Shown piece by piece: positions 35,112 to 42,675 of a stretch of DNA of 64,000 nucleotides. The stretch lies in assembly GCF_010509075.1 (NCBI RefSeq), contig NZ_CP048433.1, positions 2,294,001-2,358,000 on the forward strand. Reading direction: 5' to 3'. The notes beneath the pieces are model-generated. The model ran no database searches and was not told the origin of the DNA. It saw only the letters and a program-made list of their open reading frames with translations. Made by a program: the position numbers and the translations under genes. Each line of letters begins with the position of its first letter. Position 1 is the first letter of the stretch. Origin of the DNA: Collinsella aerofaciens ATCC 25986 (GTDB lineage Bacteria; Actinomycetota; Coriobacteriia; Coriobacteriales; Coriobacteriaceae).

Positions 35112-35355
35112 GAGGGTCGTGGTCAAAAAAGGGCAAATATGAGTACTGTTGCCATTATAGTTGCATTTATTTTGCTATAAATAGTAGCTCCTGATGAGAT
35201 TTGTTCCCATTAGGAGCTACTTTTATTGAACATATGAGGAGAAATAGCGTCGTCTACGGACGTATGGAACGTTGAATAGCTCCTGAAGTGATCAAAATCG
35301 CTACTACTAAACAGGTAGCAGTACTCATATTTGCCCTTTTTTGACCACAGCCCTC
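35112..35355. repeat. 244-bp element bounded by long inverted repeats
   Basis: The arms 35119-35148 and 35319-35348 are perfect 30-base inverted copies starting GTGGTCAAAAAAGGGC; with two mismatches they extend to 35112 and 35355. Inside is a second hairpin, GTAGCTCCTGAT / ATTAGGAGCTAC (35184-35220), followed by TTTTATTG. No open frame of note lies inside and no flanking target duplication is evident. It could be a miniature transposable element or a folded transcript. Confidence 0.75.
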
Positions 35356-35442
35356 TCGGAAACCCTTTCCAGAGGCGTCAAACAGCCATAATCCAAAGGT
35401 CGCCTCAAACAATTAGCCGGTTAAGAGCGTCCATGACTACCC

Positions 35443-35515
35443 GCAAAAGCTGTACACCAGCATCCAAAGATGTCGAAAAATGTCGACTTTGGATGCTGGT
35501 GTACATGTTTGGGTC
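35443..35515. repeat. 73-bp hairpin repeat, copy B
   Basis: GTACACCAGCATCCAAAG (35452-35469) and CTTTGGATGCTGGTGTAC (35487-35504) are perfect 18-base arms. Compared with copy A the stem has one change. The preceding sequence GCGTCCATGACTAC also resembles the repeat before copy A, so the pair was likely copied as a larger block. Confidence 0.85.
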
Positions 35516-35552
35516 GTATGGGTTGGGGCCCTGGACGGACAGAGCGTGCGTA

Positions 35553-35798
35553 CTAGAGCAGGTTTTCCTGTACCCATGCGATGATGTCGTTCGATTCGTA
35601 GAGCGGCTCTCCATCAATGAACAGGCAGGGAACCTGGCGTTTTCCGCCGACGGCGATAAGCGTCTGCTCGGCATCGGAATCGGTCGAGATATTGCGTTCA
35701 GGAATGGTCACGCCGTTATCGGCCAAAAAGTGCTTGACCTTTATGCAATACGGGCAGCCGGTCATAACGTAGAGTGTGAGCTCGTGATCAGTGGCCAT
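35553..35798 (-). CDS. Glutaredoxin-family protein
   Basis: This 81-residue thiol-disulfide oxidoreductase has the active site CPYC (TGCPYCIKV), the cis-proline region RQVPCLFIDG and a C-terminal helix. It uses glutathione or, as in many Gram-positives, mycoredoxin or another thiol. The ATG at 35798 follows GGAGA with a short spacer; the upstream part of the frame is unlikely. It is followed on the same strand by no close gene. Confidence 0.85.
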   Translation of the reverse strand: MATDHELTLYVMTGCPYCIKVKHFLADNGVTIPERNISTDSDAEQTLIAVGGKRQVPCLFIDGEPLYESNDIIAWVQENLL

Positions 35799-35849
35799 GG
35801 GTCTCCAATCGGTTGAGGTTTCAATTGGAATACCCAAAGCCGCCGCGGT

Positions 35850-36677
35850 CTATGCGCAAATCAGCGACGACTCGATTGCCTGAACCAGAAACGCCGTGGC
35901 TCCGGTGCCGCAGGGCTTGTCGTAGTAGTCGATAAAGCGCTGATCGGCAAGATAGCCGTGGGTGAGGCCCAGGTATGCTTCGTCTTGGGGCTCGTGTCCC
36001 CAATTAAGGCCAATCCATCGGCGATGCATCGCGACGAGTTTGCGGGCCTCGTTGCTCTCCGGGTCGTCAATGCCCATGGCAATCGAAAGCTGGCCCAGAA
36101 CAGCGCGTTCAAGTTCCTTCATGTCGTTCCATGTCTCGGGGTCCATGTCCAGCAGCGCTTCGTTTGCCGCATCGATAGCCTCATCGCCATAGCGCGCCCG
36201 CGCTTCGGCGCCGTAGCGCTCCTCGTTTTCTTGCACGGTGCGCCAGCGCTCCAGTTGCGGCAGGACGGCGCCCATGAGCGAGACGGCTTCGTCGAGCGAC
36301 ATGCCGGTGTTTTGTGCCAGCCGCGGGGCACAATCCTCGATCATTGCCTCCATGGTGGTGTCGTAGGTGTACTTGCCGTGGTCGTAGCACCACTTGCAGT
36401 AATGATCGGTCGCGGTGCCCGCAGCATCGGTGCCGCAGTCGTCGGGCGTGAGTATCATGCCGCAGCTCTGGCAATAATGCTCGGGCATTTCGAGCAGGTG
36501 GGGCAGCGGCTCTCCGGTTACGGCGGCAATGAGCTTCATCATGTCGATACCCGGGGTGACTTCGCCGCGCTCCCAACGGCTGACGGCTTGGCGTGTGACG
36601 AAGAGCTTGGTGGCGAGCTGCTCCTGGGTAAGGTGATGGGCGCGACGGACAGCGATGAGCTTTTCTGCAAAGGCCAT
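35850..36677 (-). CDS. XRE-family regulator with zinc ribbon and TipAS-like domain
   Basis: This 275-residue protein has an N-terminal helix-turn-helix (LTQEQLATKLFVTRQAVSRW) and a central zinc-ribbon (HYCQSCGMIL ... CKWCYDHGKY) around residues 68-100. The C-terminal 140 residues are acidic and helical and resemble the TipAS effector domain (NEALLDMDPETWNDM, WIGLNWGHE, GLTHGYL). The combination suggests a ligand or metal-sensing regulator; its ligand is unknown. The start follows GAAAGGAG. It is divergent from trmO. Confidence 0.78.
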   Translation of the reverse strand: MAFAEKLIAVRRAHHLTQEQLATKLFVTRQAVSRWERGEVTPGIDMMKLIAAVTGEPLPHLLEMPEHYCQSCGMILTPDDCGTDAAGTATDHYCKWCYDHGKYTYDTTMEAMIEDCAPRLAQNTGMSLDEAVSLMGAVLPQLERWRTVQENEERYGAEARARYGDEAIDAANEALLDMDPETWNDMKELERAVLGQLSIAMGIDDPESNEARKLVAMHRRWIGLNWGHEPQDEAYLGLTHGYLADQRFIDYYDKPCGTGATAFLVQAIESSLICA

Positions 36678-36818
36678 AGCGGCTCCTTTCTGCTGGTCGA
36701 TGGCTTAAGCATACGCGGCAGCAGGTGCCCTTCCAAGCAACCGTTGGTTGCACGACGGGGGACCGCGGCGAAGAATTGCGCGTAACGCCCCACACCTTCA
36801 TGCCGTACAATGGCCGGC

Positions 36819-37556
36819 ATGGAACCTATTGCACACATACATACCGATCTGCCGCAGAAGTTCGGCATTCCGCGCAACAGCTTTTTGGCGCCTCATCTAC
36901 AGGGACGAATCGTCTTTGAGCCGGAATTTGCCTCCAACGCGGCGGTTGAGGGTCTGGACTCCTTCTCTCACCTATGGCTGCTGTGGCGCTTCGAAAACGG
37001 AACGCCCGGCGGCACGGCTAAGGACATAGCCGCCGATGCCAAGACGCGGGACAGGTCCGGAACCAACGCAAAATGGTCGAAGACCGTGCGTCCGCCGCGT
37101 CTGGGCGGAGCCGAGCGCGTGGGTGTCTTTGCCACGCGCAGTCCGTTTCGCCCTAATCCCATCGGGCTCACCTGCGTTAAGCTCGACCGCGTGGAGCTTA
37201 CCGACGACGGCCCCATCATCCATGTGCTGGGGGCCGATCTGCGCGACGGCACGCCCATCTACGATATCAAGCCCTACATCCCGTTTGCGGACTGCCACCC
37301 GGATGCGACCGGCGGCTGGATTGAGGGTGCTCCGTGGCAAGAGCTCGATGTTGAGTTTCCACAAGCGCTGCAGGATATGGTCCCGCCCGCAAAGCTCCCC
37401 GGCTTGGTCGAGGTCCTTTGCCAAGATCCGCGCCGCGCGGGCAGCAAGCACGAGCCAAACCGCGTTTACCACTTAGCTTATGCTGGGCTCGACATATCTT
37501 TTACGGTCGATAAAACCCAGCTAACCGTAGTCGCCGTCAACGACGCGCAAGACTAA
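36819..37556 (+). CDS. trmO: tRNA m6t6A37 methyltransferase TrmO
   Basis: This 245-residue protein methylates N6-threonylcarbamoyladenosine at tRNA position 37. Signatures are ATRSPFRPNPIGLT and DGTPIYDIKPYIPFAD. The start MEPIAHIHTDLPQKFG at 36819 matches the family; the ATG at 36810 is in frame but less likely. No clear ribosome site precedes it. TACAAT at 36806-36811 lies as a -10 box would for a transcript starting at the A of ATG 36819, so a leaderless mRNA is possible. Confidence 0.88.
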   Translation: MEPIAHIHTDLPQKFGIPRNSFLAPHLQGRIVFEPEFASNAAVEGLDSFSHLWLLWRFENGTPGGTAKDIAADAKTRDRSGTNAKWSKTVRPPRLGGAERVGVFATRSPFRPNPIGLTCVKLDRVELTDDGPIIHVLGADLRDGTPIYDIKPYIPFADCHPDATGGWIEGAPWQELDVEFPQALQDMVPPAKLPGLVEVLCQDPRRAGSKHEPNRVYHLAYAGLDISFTVDKTQLTVVAVNDAQD

Positions 37557-37668
37557 CCAGTCATTCGTCTGAACCCGTCAAATTAAGCGCCAAACCCCAT
37601 GTCAAAATCGCCCATGCTGGTGGACAATAACGCCTACCAAAATAGTCCGCTTTGCATGGGAGCTCAGC

Positions 37669-38883
37669 ATGAAATACGACTTTAGCTCGCTTATCGACCG
37701 CCACGGCATGGACTCCATCGCCGTTGACTCTTGGGGCGAGATCCCCGGTATGGCTCCGAACGCACCCGACGAGGGCTTCGACCGCATTCCCATGTGGGTG
37801 GCCGATATGAACTTTGCCACGGTGCCCACGGTCCGGGAACACATCATTCAGCGCGCCCAGCACCCCATGTTTGGCTATTTCAATCCGCGCCCCGAGTACT
37901 TTGACCGCATCATCGAATGGCAGAGCCGCCGCAATGGCGTCGAGTGCCTGCGCCCTGAACATATCGGCTACGAAAACGGCGTGCTGGGCGGTGTCGTGTC
38001 GACACTGCGCGCGTATGTCCAGCCGGGCGATGCGGTGCTGGTCCACAGCCCCACCTACATCGGCTTTACCAAGTCCATCGAAGCCGCGGGCTATCGTATT
38101 GTCCACAGCCCGCTTAAGCTCGATGACCAGGGCGTGTGGCGCATGGACTTTGAGGACATGGAGCACAAGCTCACCCAAAATCACATCCATGCCGCGGTGT
38201 TCTGCTCGCCGCACAACCCCTGCGGCCGCGTATGGGAGCGCGATGAAATCGAACGCGCCATGGATATCTATCGCCAGCACGATTGCGTGGTGATCTCGGA
38301 TGAGATTTGGTCCGATATCATCCTGCCAGGACACAAGCATATCCCGACGCAGTCGGTGAGCGAGGATGCCCGCATGCGCACGGTTGCCCTCTATGCGCCG
38401 AGCAAGACGTTCAACCTGGCGGGCTTGGTTGGCAGCTACCACATCATCTATAACGAGACGCTGCGCGACCGCGTGTGCGCAGTGTCCAACAAGACTCACT
38501 ACAATGAAATGAATGTCCTCTCCATGCATGCGCTTATCGGTGCCTACCAGCCGCAAGGCTACGAGTGGGTGGACGAACTCAACCAGGTGCTTGCCGGCAA
38601 TATCGAGTACTTCTGCACGTATGCAGAAAAACAATGGAAGGGCGTCGCATTTTCACGTCCGCAGGGCACGTACATGGTGTTTCTGGACTGCACGGAGTGG
38701 TGTCGCGAGCATGGCCGCGATATTCAGTGGCTGCTCGACGAGGGGGCGCGCGTGGGCGTGGGATATCAGGACGGCCGCCCGTTCCACGGGCCCTGCCACA
38801 TTCGCGTGAATCTGGCGCTGCCGCTTTCGCGCGTAAAGGAAGCGTGCGACCGCCTGGACCGCTACGTTTTTAATGCACGGTAA
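37669..38883 (+). CDS. MalY/PatB-family PLP-dependent aminotransferase or C-S lyase
   Basis: This 404-residue fold-type I PLP enzyme has the Schiff-base Lys in YAPSKTFNLAG and the motif FCSPHNPCGRVW. MalY/PatB proteins commonly cleave cystathionine or cysteine conjugates, and some regulate transcription. The ATG at 37669 follows GGGAGCTC. A hairpin with no T-tract follows. Substrate identity is open. Confidence 0.88.
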   Translation: MKYDFSSLIDRHGMDSIAVDSWGEIPGMAPNAPDEGFDRIPMWVADMNFATVPTVREHIIQRAQHPMFGYFNPRPEYFDRIIEWQSRRNGVECLRPEHIGYENGVLGGVVSTLRAYVQPGDAVLVHSPTYIGFTKSIEAAGYRIVHSPLKLDDQGVWRMDFEDMEHKLTQNHIHAAVFCSPHNPCGRVWERDEIERAMDIYRQHDCVVISDEIWSDIILPGHKHIPTQSVSEDARMRTVALYAPSKTFNLAGLVGSYHIIYNETLRDRVCAVSNKTHYNEMNVLSMHALIGAYQPQGYEWVDELNQVLAGNIEYFCTYAEKQWKGVAFSRPQGTYMVFLDCTEWCREHGRDIQWLLDEGARVGVGYQDGRPFHGPCHIRVNLALPLSRVKEACDRLDRYVFNAR

Positions 38884-38898
38884 GTGAGCACTGCATGC

Positions 38899-38930
38899 GG
38901 GGCCTTCTGCCAAGTCGGCTGGAAGGCCCC
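38899..38930 (+). terminator. Terminator-like hairpin after the PatB gene
   Basis: GGGGCCTTCTGCC pairs with GGCTGGAAGGCCCC around AAGTC. No T-run follows, so its efficiency is uncertain. Confidence 0.6.
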
Positions 38931-39027
38931 ACATGGTAAAACGTCTGTAGCCATTGGGCACTCGTGTGGTTTTGTTTGCTATTATTTTTTACCATTTCAG
39001 TCTGTAAACAGGATCGTATGGAGCTCG

Positions 39028-39897
39028 ATGAAAAGGTCCCGTCGCTCGGTTGCCATTTCGTTGTTTGCCGCGCTTGCGGTAGCGTGTGCCTTTGTCGTAG
39101 CGATAGCCGGCTGTTCCGGGTCGAATGACAGGGCCTCGACGTCTGCATTAGAAGGTCTGGACGCCTCGCAGGCCAAAGACGACAACCTTAAGACGCTCAA
39201 CGTCGGCAGCGACCTCTATCCACCGTTTGTGTATACCGACGAGTACGGTGATATCGTTGGCCTGGATGTCGAGATACTAACCGAGGCTTTGGCCCGCATT
39301 GGTTACAAGCCAAAGTACCAGCTGATCGATTGGGAAAAGAAGAAAGAGCTGCTGGCGAGCGGCGAGCTCGATTGTGTCATGGGCAGCTTTAGCATGACGG
39401 GTCGCGAAAACGAGTATCGTTGGGCCGGCCCGTACCTTGCGAGCCGCCAGGTGGTCGCGGTCGATCCCCAGAGCGATATCTACACGCTTGCCGATCTTGA
39501 GGATAAGGTCGTGGCGGTCCAGTCCACCACAAAGCCCGAGGGCATTTTGCTCAATCGTACAAATGAAAACGTTCCGCAGATCAAGGAACTCTACAGCTTT
39601 TCGGACCGCTCAAACCTGAACCCGGCGCTCGTCGAGGGCCTGGTCGACGCCATCGCCGCGCATGAGTCCTCGCTGCTCACCTACGAAAAAGACTATGGTG
39701 TGACGTATCGCATTTTGGATGAGCCACTGCTAGAGGTCGGTTTGGGTACCGCTTTCGATCTAAGCGATACGCGCAGCATCGACGCTAAGCTCACCCATGC
39801 CTACCAGGAAATGCTAGCCGACGGCACCATGGAACGCCTGGTGTCAAAGTACTTTGATGACCCTTCGCCATTTTTGAATATGGAGGGCCTGTCATGA
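39028..39897 (+). CDS. Solute-binding lipoprotein (SBP_bac_3 family)
   Basis: This 289-residue lipoprotein has a signal peptide with lipobox AIAGC and a family-3 solute-binding fold (DLYPPFVYTDEYGDIVGLDVE, then GSFSMTGRE). It should bind an amino acid or similar small solute outside the cell. It is not next to ABC permease genes. Instead its stop codon overlaps the ATG of a hybrid kinase by four bases, so it probably serves as a sensor subunit. The start at 39028 follows GGAG. Confidence 0.88.
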   Translation: MKRSRRSVAISLFAALAVACAFVVAIAGCSGSNDRASTSALEGLDASQAKDDNLKTLNVGSDLYPPFVYTDEYGDIVGLDVEILTEALARIGYKPKYQLIDWEKKKELLASGELDCVMGSFSMTGRENEYRWAGPYLASRQVVAVDPQSDIYTLADLEDKVVAVQSTTKPEGILLNRTNENVPQIKELYSFSDRSNLNPALVEGLVDAIAAHESSLLTYEKDYGVTYRILDEPLLEVGLGTAFDLSDTRSIDAKLTHAYQEMLADGTMERLVSKYFDDPSPFLNMEGLS

Positions 39898-40184
39898 TCG
39901 ATGCGCCCGACCACGCCGCTCAGGAGCGGGGCAATCGTTCGGCAGGGGCATGGCTCTTTGTCGCTCTGCTGGGGATAGCGCTCTCGGTTGTTGCCGGCAT
40001 GATGAGCTACGGTTACACGACAGCTCAGGCCGAGCAGCGCTTTGCCGACGTTGTCGATTACGTGGCGACGCAGAGCCTTTCCTACGATGCATTCAATAGC
40101 GCCTATACGACCAAAAACCTGATTCGCGTTATGGAGATCGCCGGAGAGACAGCGCGATATGGAGCGCGACGGTTCGGTGGATAA
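39894..40184 (+). pseudogene. N-terminal part of the frameshifted hybrid kinase
   Basis: The first 97 codons encode a membrane segment (WLFVALLGIALSVVAGMMSY) and a helical start of an external domain. Near 40150 the frame meets GACAGCGCGATATGG. A missing CG dinucleotide would join GETAR to DMERDGSVDNAML in the next frame. The stop at 40184 is thus caused by a 2-base deletion or 1-base insertion. Confidence 0.65.
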
Positions 40185-42084
40185 CGCCATGCTGGAGCAA
40201 TACGCCGACCAGTTCAACGTGAGCGCGCTGATTGTGACGGATGCATCGGGCAATTTGGTGTCCGAGTCCTCGACGGGCGATGTGGGCTACGGGTCGCTCG
40301 CTACGTATCTCAAGGAAGCGCCCGTGCTGGAGGTGGCAACTCATCCGCTTAAGTCCTATACCGCCCGCATCACGCTTGCGGATGATTCGGTCGCAGACAT
40401 TGGCTGCGTGACTCGGCAGGATGGCGAGGGTATCGTTATCGCGGTAAGGCATCAGAGCGCGAAGGCGGTTGCAAGCAATACACTCAAACTGCAGAGCTTG
40501 CTTGATGGCTATGAAACCATCGATAGCGGCAATATCGTGATCGAAAGCGACGGCAAGGTCGTTGCGACCAATGCCGTTGAACCCACCGTATTGGGCGTAT
40601 TCGATCTGCCTGCGACGGACGTCTTCATTGTCGACGGTATTAAGGATCGATGCCTGGCTGGTAAGGTCAGATTGGTTAACGCCGACGGCGAGTGGTATTT
40701 GGGCACATTTGGAAAAGCGCACAAATTCTATGTGTACACCTATGCCTCGGCGCGGCGTTACTTTGAGGTTGTAGCGGCTGTTGCTGCCGGCGTGCTGGCG
40801 CTCTACAGCGGTGTTATAGCCGTTGTTGTGACGGTGCGTCGCCGCGCTGATCGCCGACGTTTGACGGACTTGCTGCAGCAGGAGCGCGACTATGGCGACA
40901 AGCTGGCAAAGGCGGCGCGTGAGGCCTCGTCTGCCAACTCGGCAAAGACGGAGTTTCTGCGTCGCATGAGCCACGATCTGCGCACGCCCATCAACGGCAT
41001 TCGCGGCATGGTCGAGGTTGGCGACGCCAATGCGGACGATCTGCAAAAGCAGACTGAGTGCCGCTCGAAAATCTGGACGGCATCGGGACTGCTGCTCGAC
41101 CTTGCCAACGAGGCACTCGATATGAGTCGCCTGGAGAGCGGACAGGTCGACCTGAACCTCGTGCCCATAAATTTGGTGGCCCTCAACTGTGAAGTGCGCG
41201 ATATTCTGGAGCGCCAGGCCGAGGAGCGTCTGGTGACAATTATCTGCGACCAGCAGACGCTTAATCATCCCTATGCGCGGGTGAGCGTGACGCACCTCAA
41301 GCGCTTGTTGCTCAATATTGCCGGCAATGCCGTCAAGTACAACCGCCAGGGCGGCTATGTTCGCCTGGCGTGCCGCGAGGTGGAGCCAGCGGATGGTGTT
41401 CCCGTCTATGAATACACGATCGCCGACAACGGTATTGGCATGAGCGAGGAGTTCCAACAGCACCTCTACGAGCCGTTTTGCCGCGAGGAGCAGCAGGTGG
41501 AAGGCGCTTCATCGGGAACTGGCCTGGGCGCGCCTATCGCAAAACAGTTGGTCGAGCTTATGGGCGGAACCATGAGCTTTACGAGCGTTTTGGGGCGGGG
41601 GACGACGTTTACCATCCGTCTGCCGTTCGAGAAATGCAAACGCTCCGAGATTCCTCAGACAGTTCGCGCGGATGGGGGCGATGGCGATGCGCTCCAGGGC
41701 TTGCGCGTTTTGCTCGTAGAGGATAACGATCTGAATGCCGAGATCGCGCAGTTTACGCTCAGCCGTGCCGGTGCCGTCGTGACGCATGCTAAGGATGGCG
41801 AGTCTGCCGTTGAGGCGTTTGCCGCGAGCGCACCGCACGAGTACGACGTGGTGTTGATGGACATCATGATGCCTGGCATCGATGGCCTTGAGGCCACGCG
41901 TCAGATTCGAGCGCTCGATCGCGAGGATGCCGCGACCACGCCGATTATCGCCGTGAGTGCCAACGCCTTTGCCGACGACCGCAAGCTTTCGCGCGAGGCG
42001 GGCATGAACGCGCACCTGAGCAAGCCTGTGAGCTCGCAAGAGCTCGTCGAGGCACTAGCGCACATTGCCGCCGACGCTTCATAA
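40159..42084 (+). CDS. Hybrid sensor histidine kinase with receiver domain (main frame)
   Basis: This 641-codon frame continues the previous one. It has a PAS- or Cache-like external part, a membrane segment near 200 (FEVVAAVAAGVLALYSGVIA), HisKA with FLRRMSHDLRTPING, HATPase (NIAGNAVKYN, DNGIGM, GTGLGAPI) and a receiver domain with D in VVLMDIMMPGIDG. It would phosphorylate its own receiver and an unseen HPt or regulator. With the frameshift the external half is cut from its first membrane helix; an internal ATG at 40159 has only a distant GGAGAG. It may be inactive or an assembly error. Confidence 0.8.
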   Translation: MERDGSVDNAMLEQYADQFNVSALIVTDASGNLVSESSTGDVGYGSLATYLKEAPVLEVATHPLKSYTARITLADDSVADIGCVTRQDGEGIVIAVRHQSAKAVASNTLKLQSLLDGYETIDSGNIVIESDGKVVATNAVEPTVLGVFDLPATDVFIVDGIKDRCLAGKVRLVNADGEWYLGTFGKAHKFYVYTYASARRYFEVVAAVAAGVLALYSGVIAVVVTVRRRADRRRLTDLLQQERDYGDKLAKAAREASSANSAKTEFLRRMSHDLRTPINGIRGMVEVGDANADDLQKQTECRSKIWTASGLLLDLANEALDMSRLESGQVDLNLVPINLVALNCEVRDILERQAEERLVTIICDQQTLNHPYARVSVTHLKRLLLNIAGNAVKYNRQGGYVRLACREVEPADGVPVYEYTIADNGIGMSEEFQQHLYEPFCREEQQVEGASSGTGLGAPIAKQLVELMGGTMSFTSVLGRGTTFTIRLPFEKCKRSEIPQTVRADGGDGDALQGLRVLLVEDNDLNAEIAQFTLSRAGAVVTHAKDGESAVEAFAASAPHEYDVVLMDIMMPGIDGLEATRQIRALDREDAATTPIIAVSANAFADDRKLSREAGMNAHLSKPVSSQELVEALAHIAADAS

Positions 42085-42086
42085 GC

Positions 42087-42126
42087 ATATGGCCCGGTTC
42101 CAAGGTGGGTTGGAACCGGGCCATAT
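42087..42126. terminator. Strong hairpin after the hybrid kinase
   Basis: ATATGGCCCGGTTCCAA pairs with TTGGAACCGGGCCATAT around GGTGGG. It lies between convergent genes and may terminate both ways. Confidence 0.75.
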
Positions 42127-42153
42127 TGCTATTTGCGAGACCTGCTGAGGGGC

Positions 42154-42633
42154 TTACTTTTCCTGAATCTGCTTACCGCAAAGATGCTCAATCGAAATCT
42201 CGTAAAGCTGGACGCCCTTAATGTCCTTGGCGATTTCCTCTTCGACTTCCTCGGCGGAAGGGTAGTACTTAAGGGCGAGCTGGCGGACTTTGTCCTCGAT
42301 AAACGCGGGGGTGTCATTCGCCAGGCGACAACGGCCAAAGACGACGGTGCTCATAACGTAGGGAGCCCAGTCACCGTCCTTGTACCACTCGTTGCCGTAA
42401 ACGGTAAAGCAGACCTTGTCATCGCGCTTGAGTGCGTCGACCTTGTGGCCAGCCTTGGCGCCATGGAAATAAATCTTGTCGTGCTCGGCGTCAAAGAAGT
42501 AGTTGACGGGAATGGCGTACGGGTAGCCATCGTCGCCGTTGACGGCAAAGACGCCGCGCTTGCAGGTGGCGAGCAGTTTGCGCGCTTCCTCGTCGGTGAT
42601 GGCGCGTTTCTTTCGACGTAAGGGCCTAAACAT
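42154..42633 (-). CDS. Pyridoxamine 5'-phosphate oxidase-family protein (NimA-like)
   Basis: This 159-residue protein has the split beta-barrel flavin-binding fold: ARKLLATCKRGVFAVNGDDGYPYAIPVNYFFD and IYFHGAKAGHKVDALKRDD in part. NimA-like members reduce small aromatic compounds, and others are uncharacterised. The ATG at 42633 follows AAAGGA; the longer frame upstream is unlikely. Confidence 0.85.
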   Translation of the reverse strand: MFRPLRRKKRAITDEEARKLLATCKRGVFAVNGDDGYPYAIPVNYFFDAEHDKIYFHGAKAGHKVDALKRDDKVCFTVYGNEWYKDGDWAPYVMSTVVFGRCRLANDTPAFIEDKVRQLALKYYPSAEEVEEEIAKDIKGVQLYEISIEHLCGKQIQEK

Positions 42634-42675
42634 CGTTGGCTTCCTTTCTGGTCGTGCGTGGTGGTTGAGCACAAA

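Noticed and set aside
35006-35194. 62-codon frame upstream of the RHH gene, considered as a toxin
   Set aside because: It runs into the inverted-repeat element, has no ribosome site and no toxin-like pattern.
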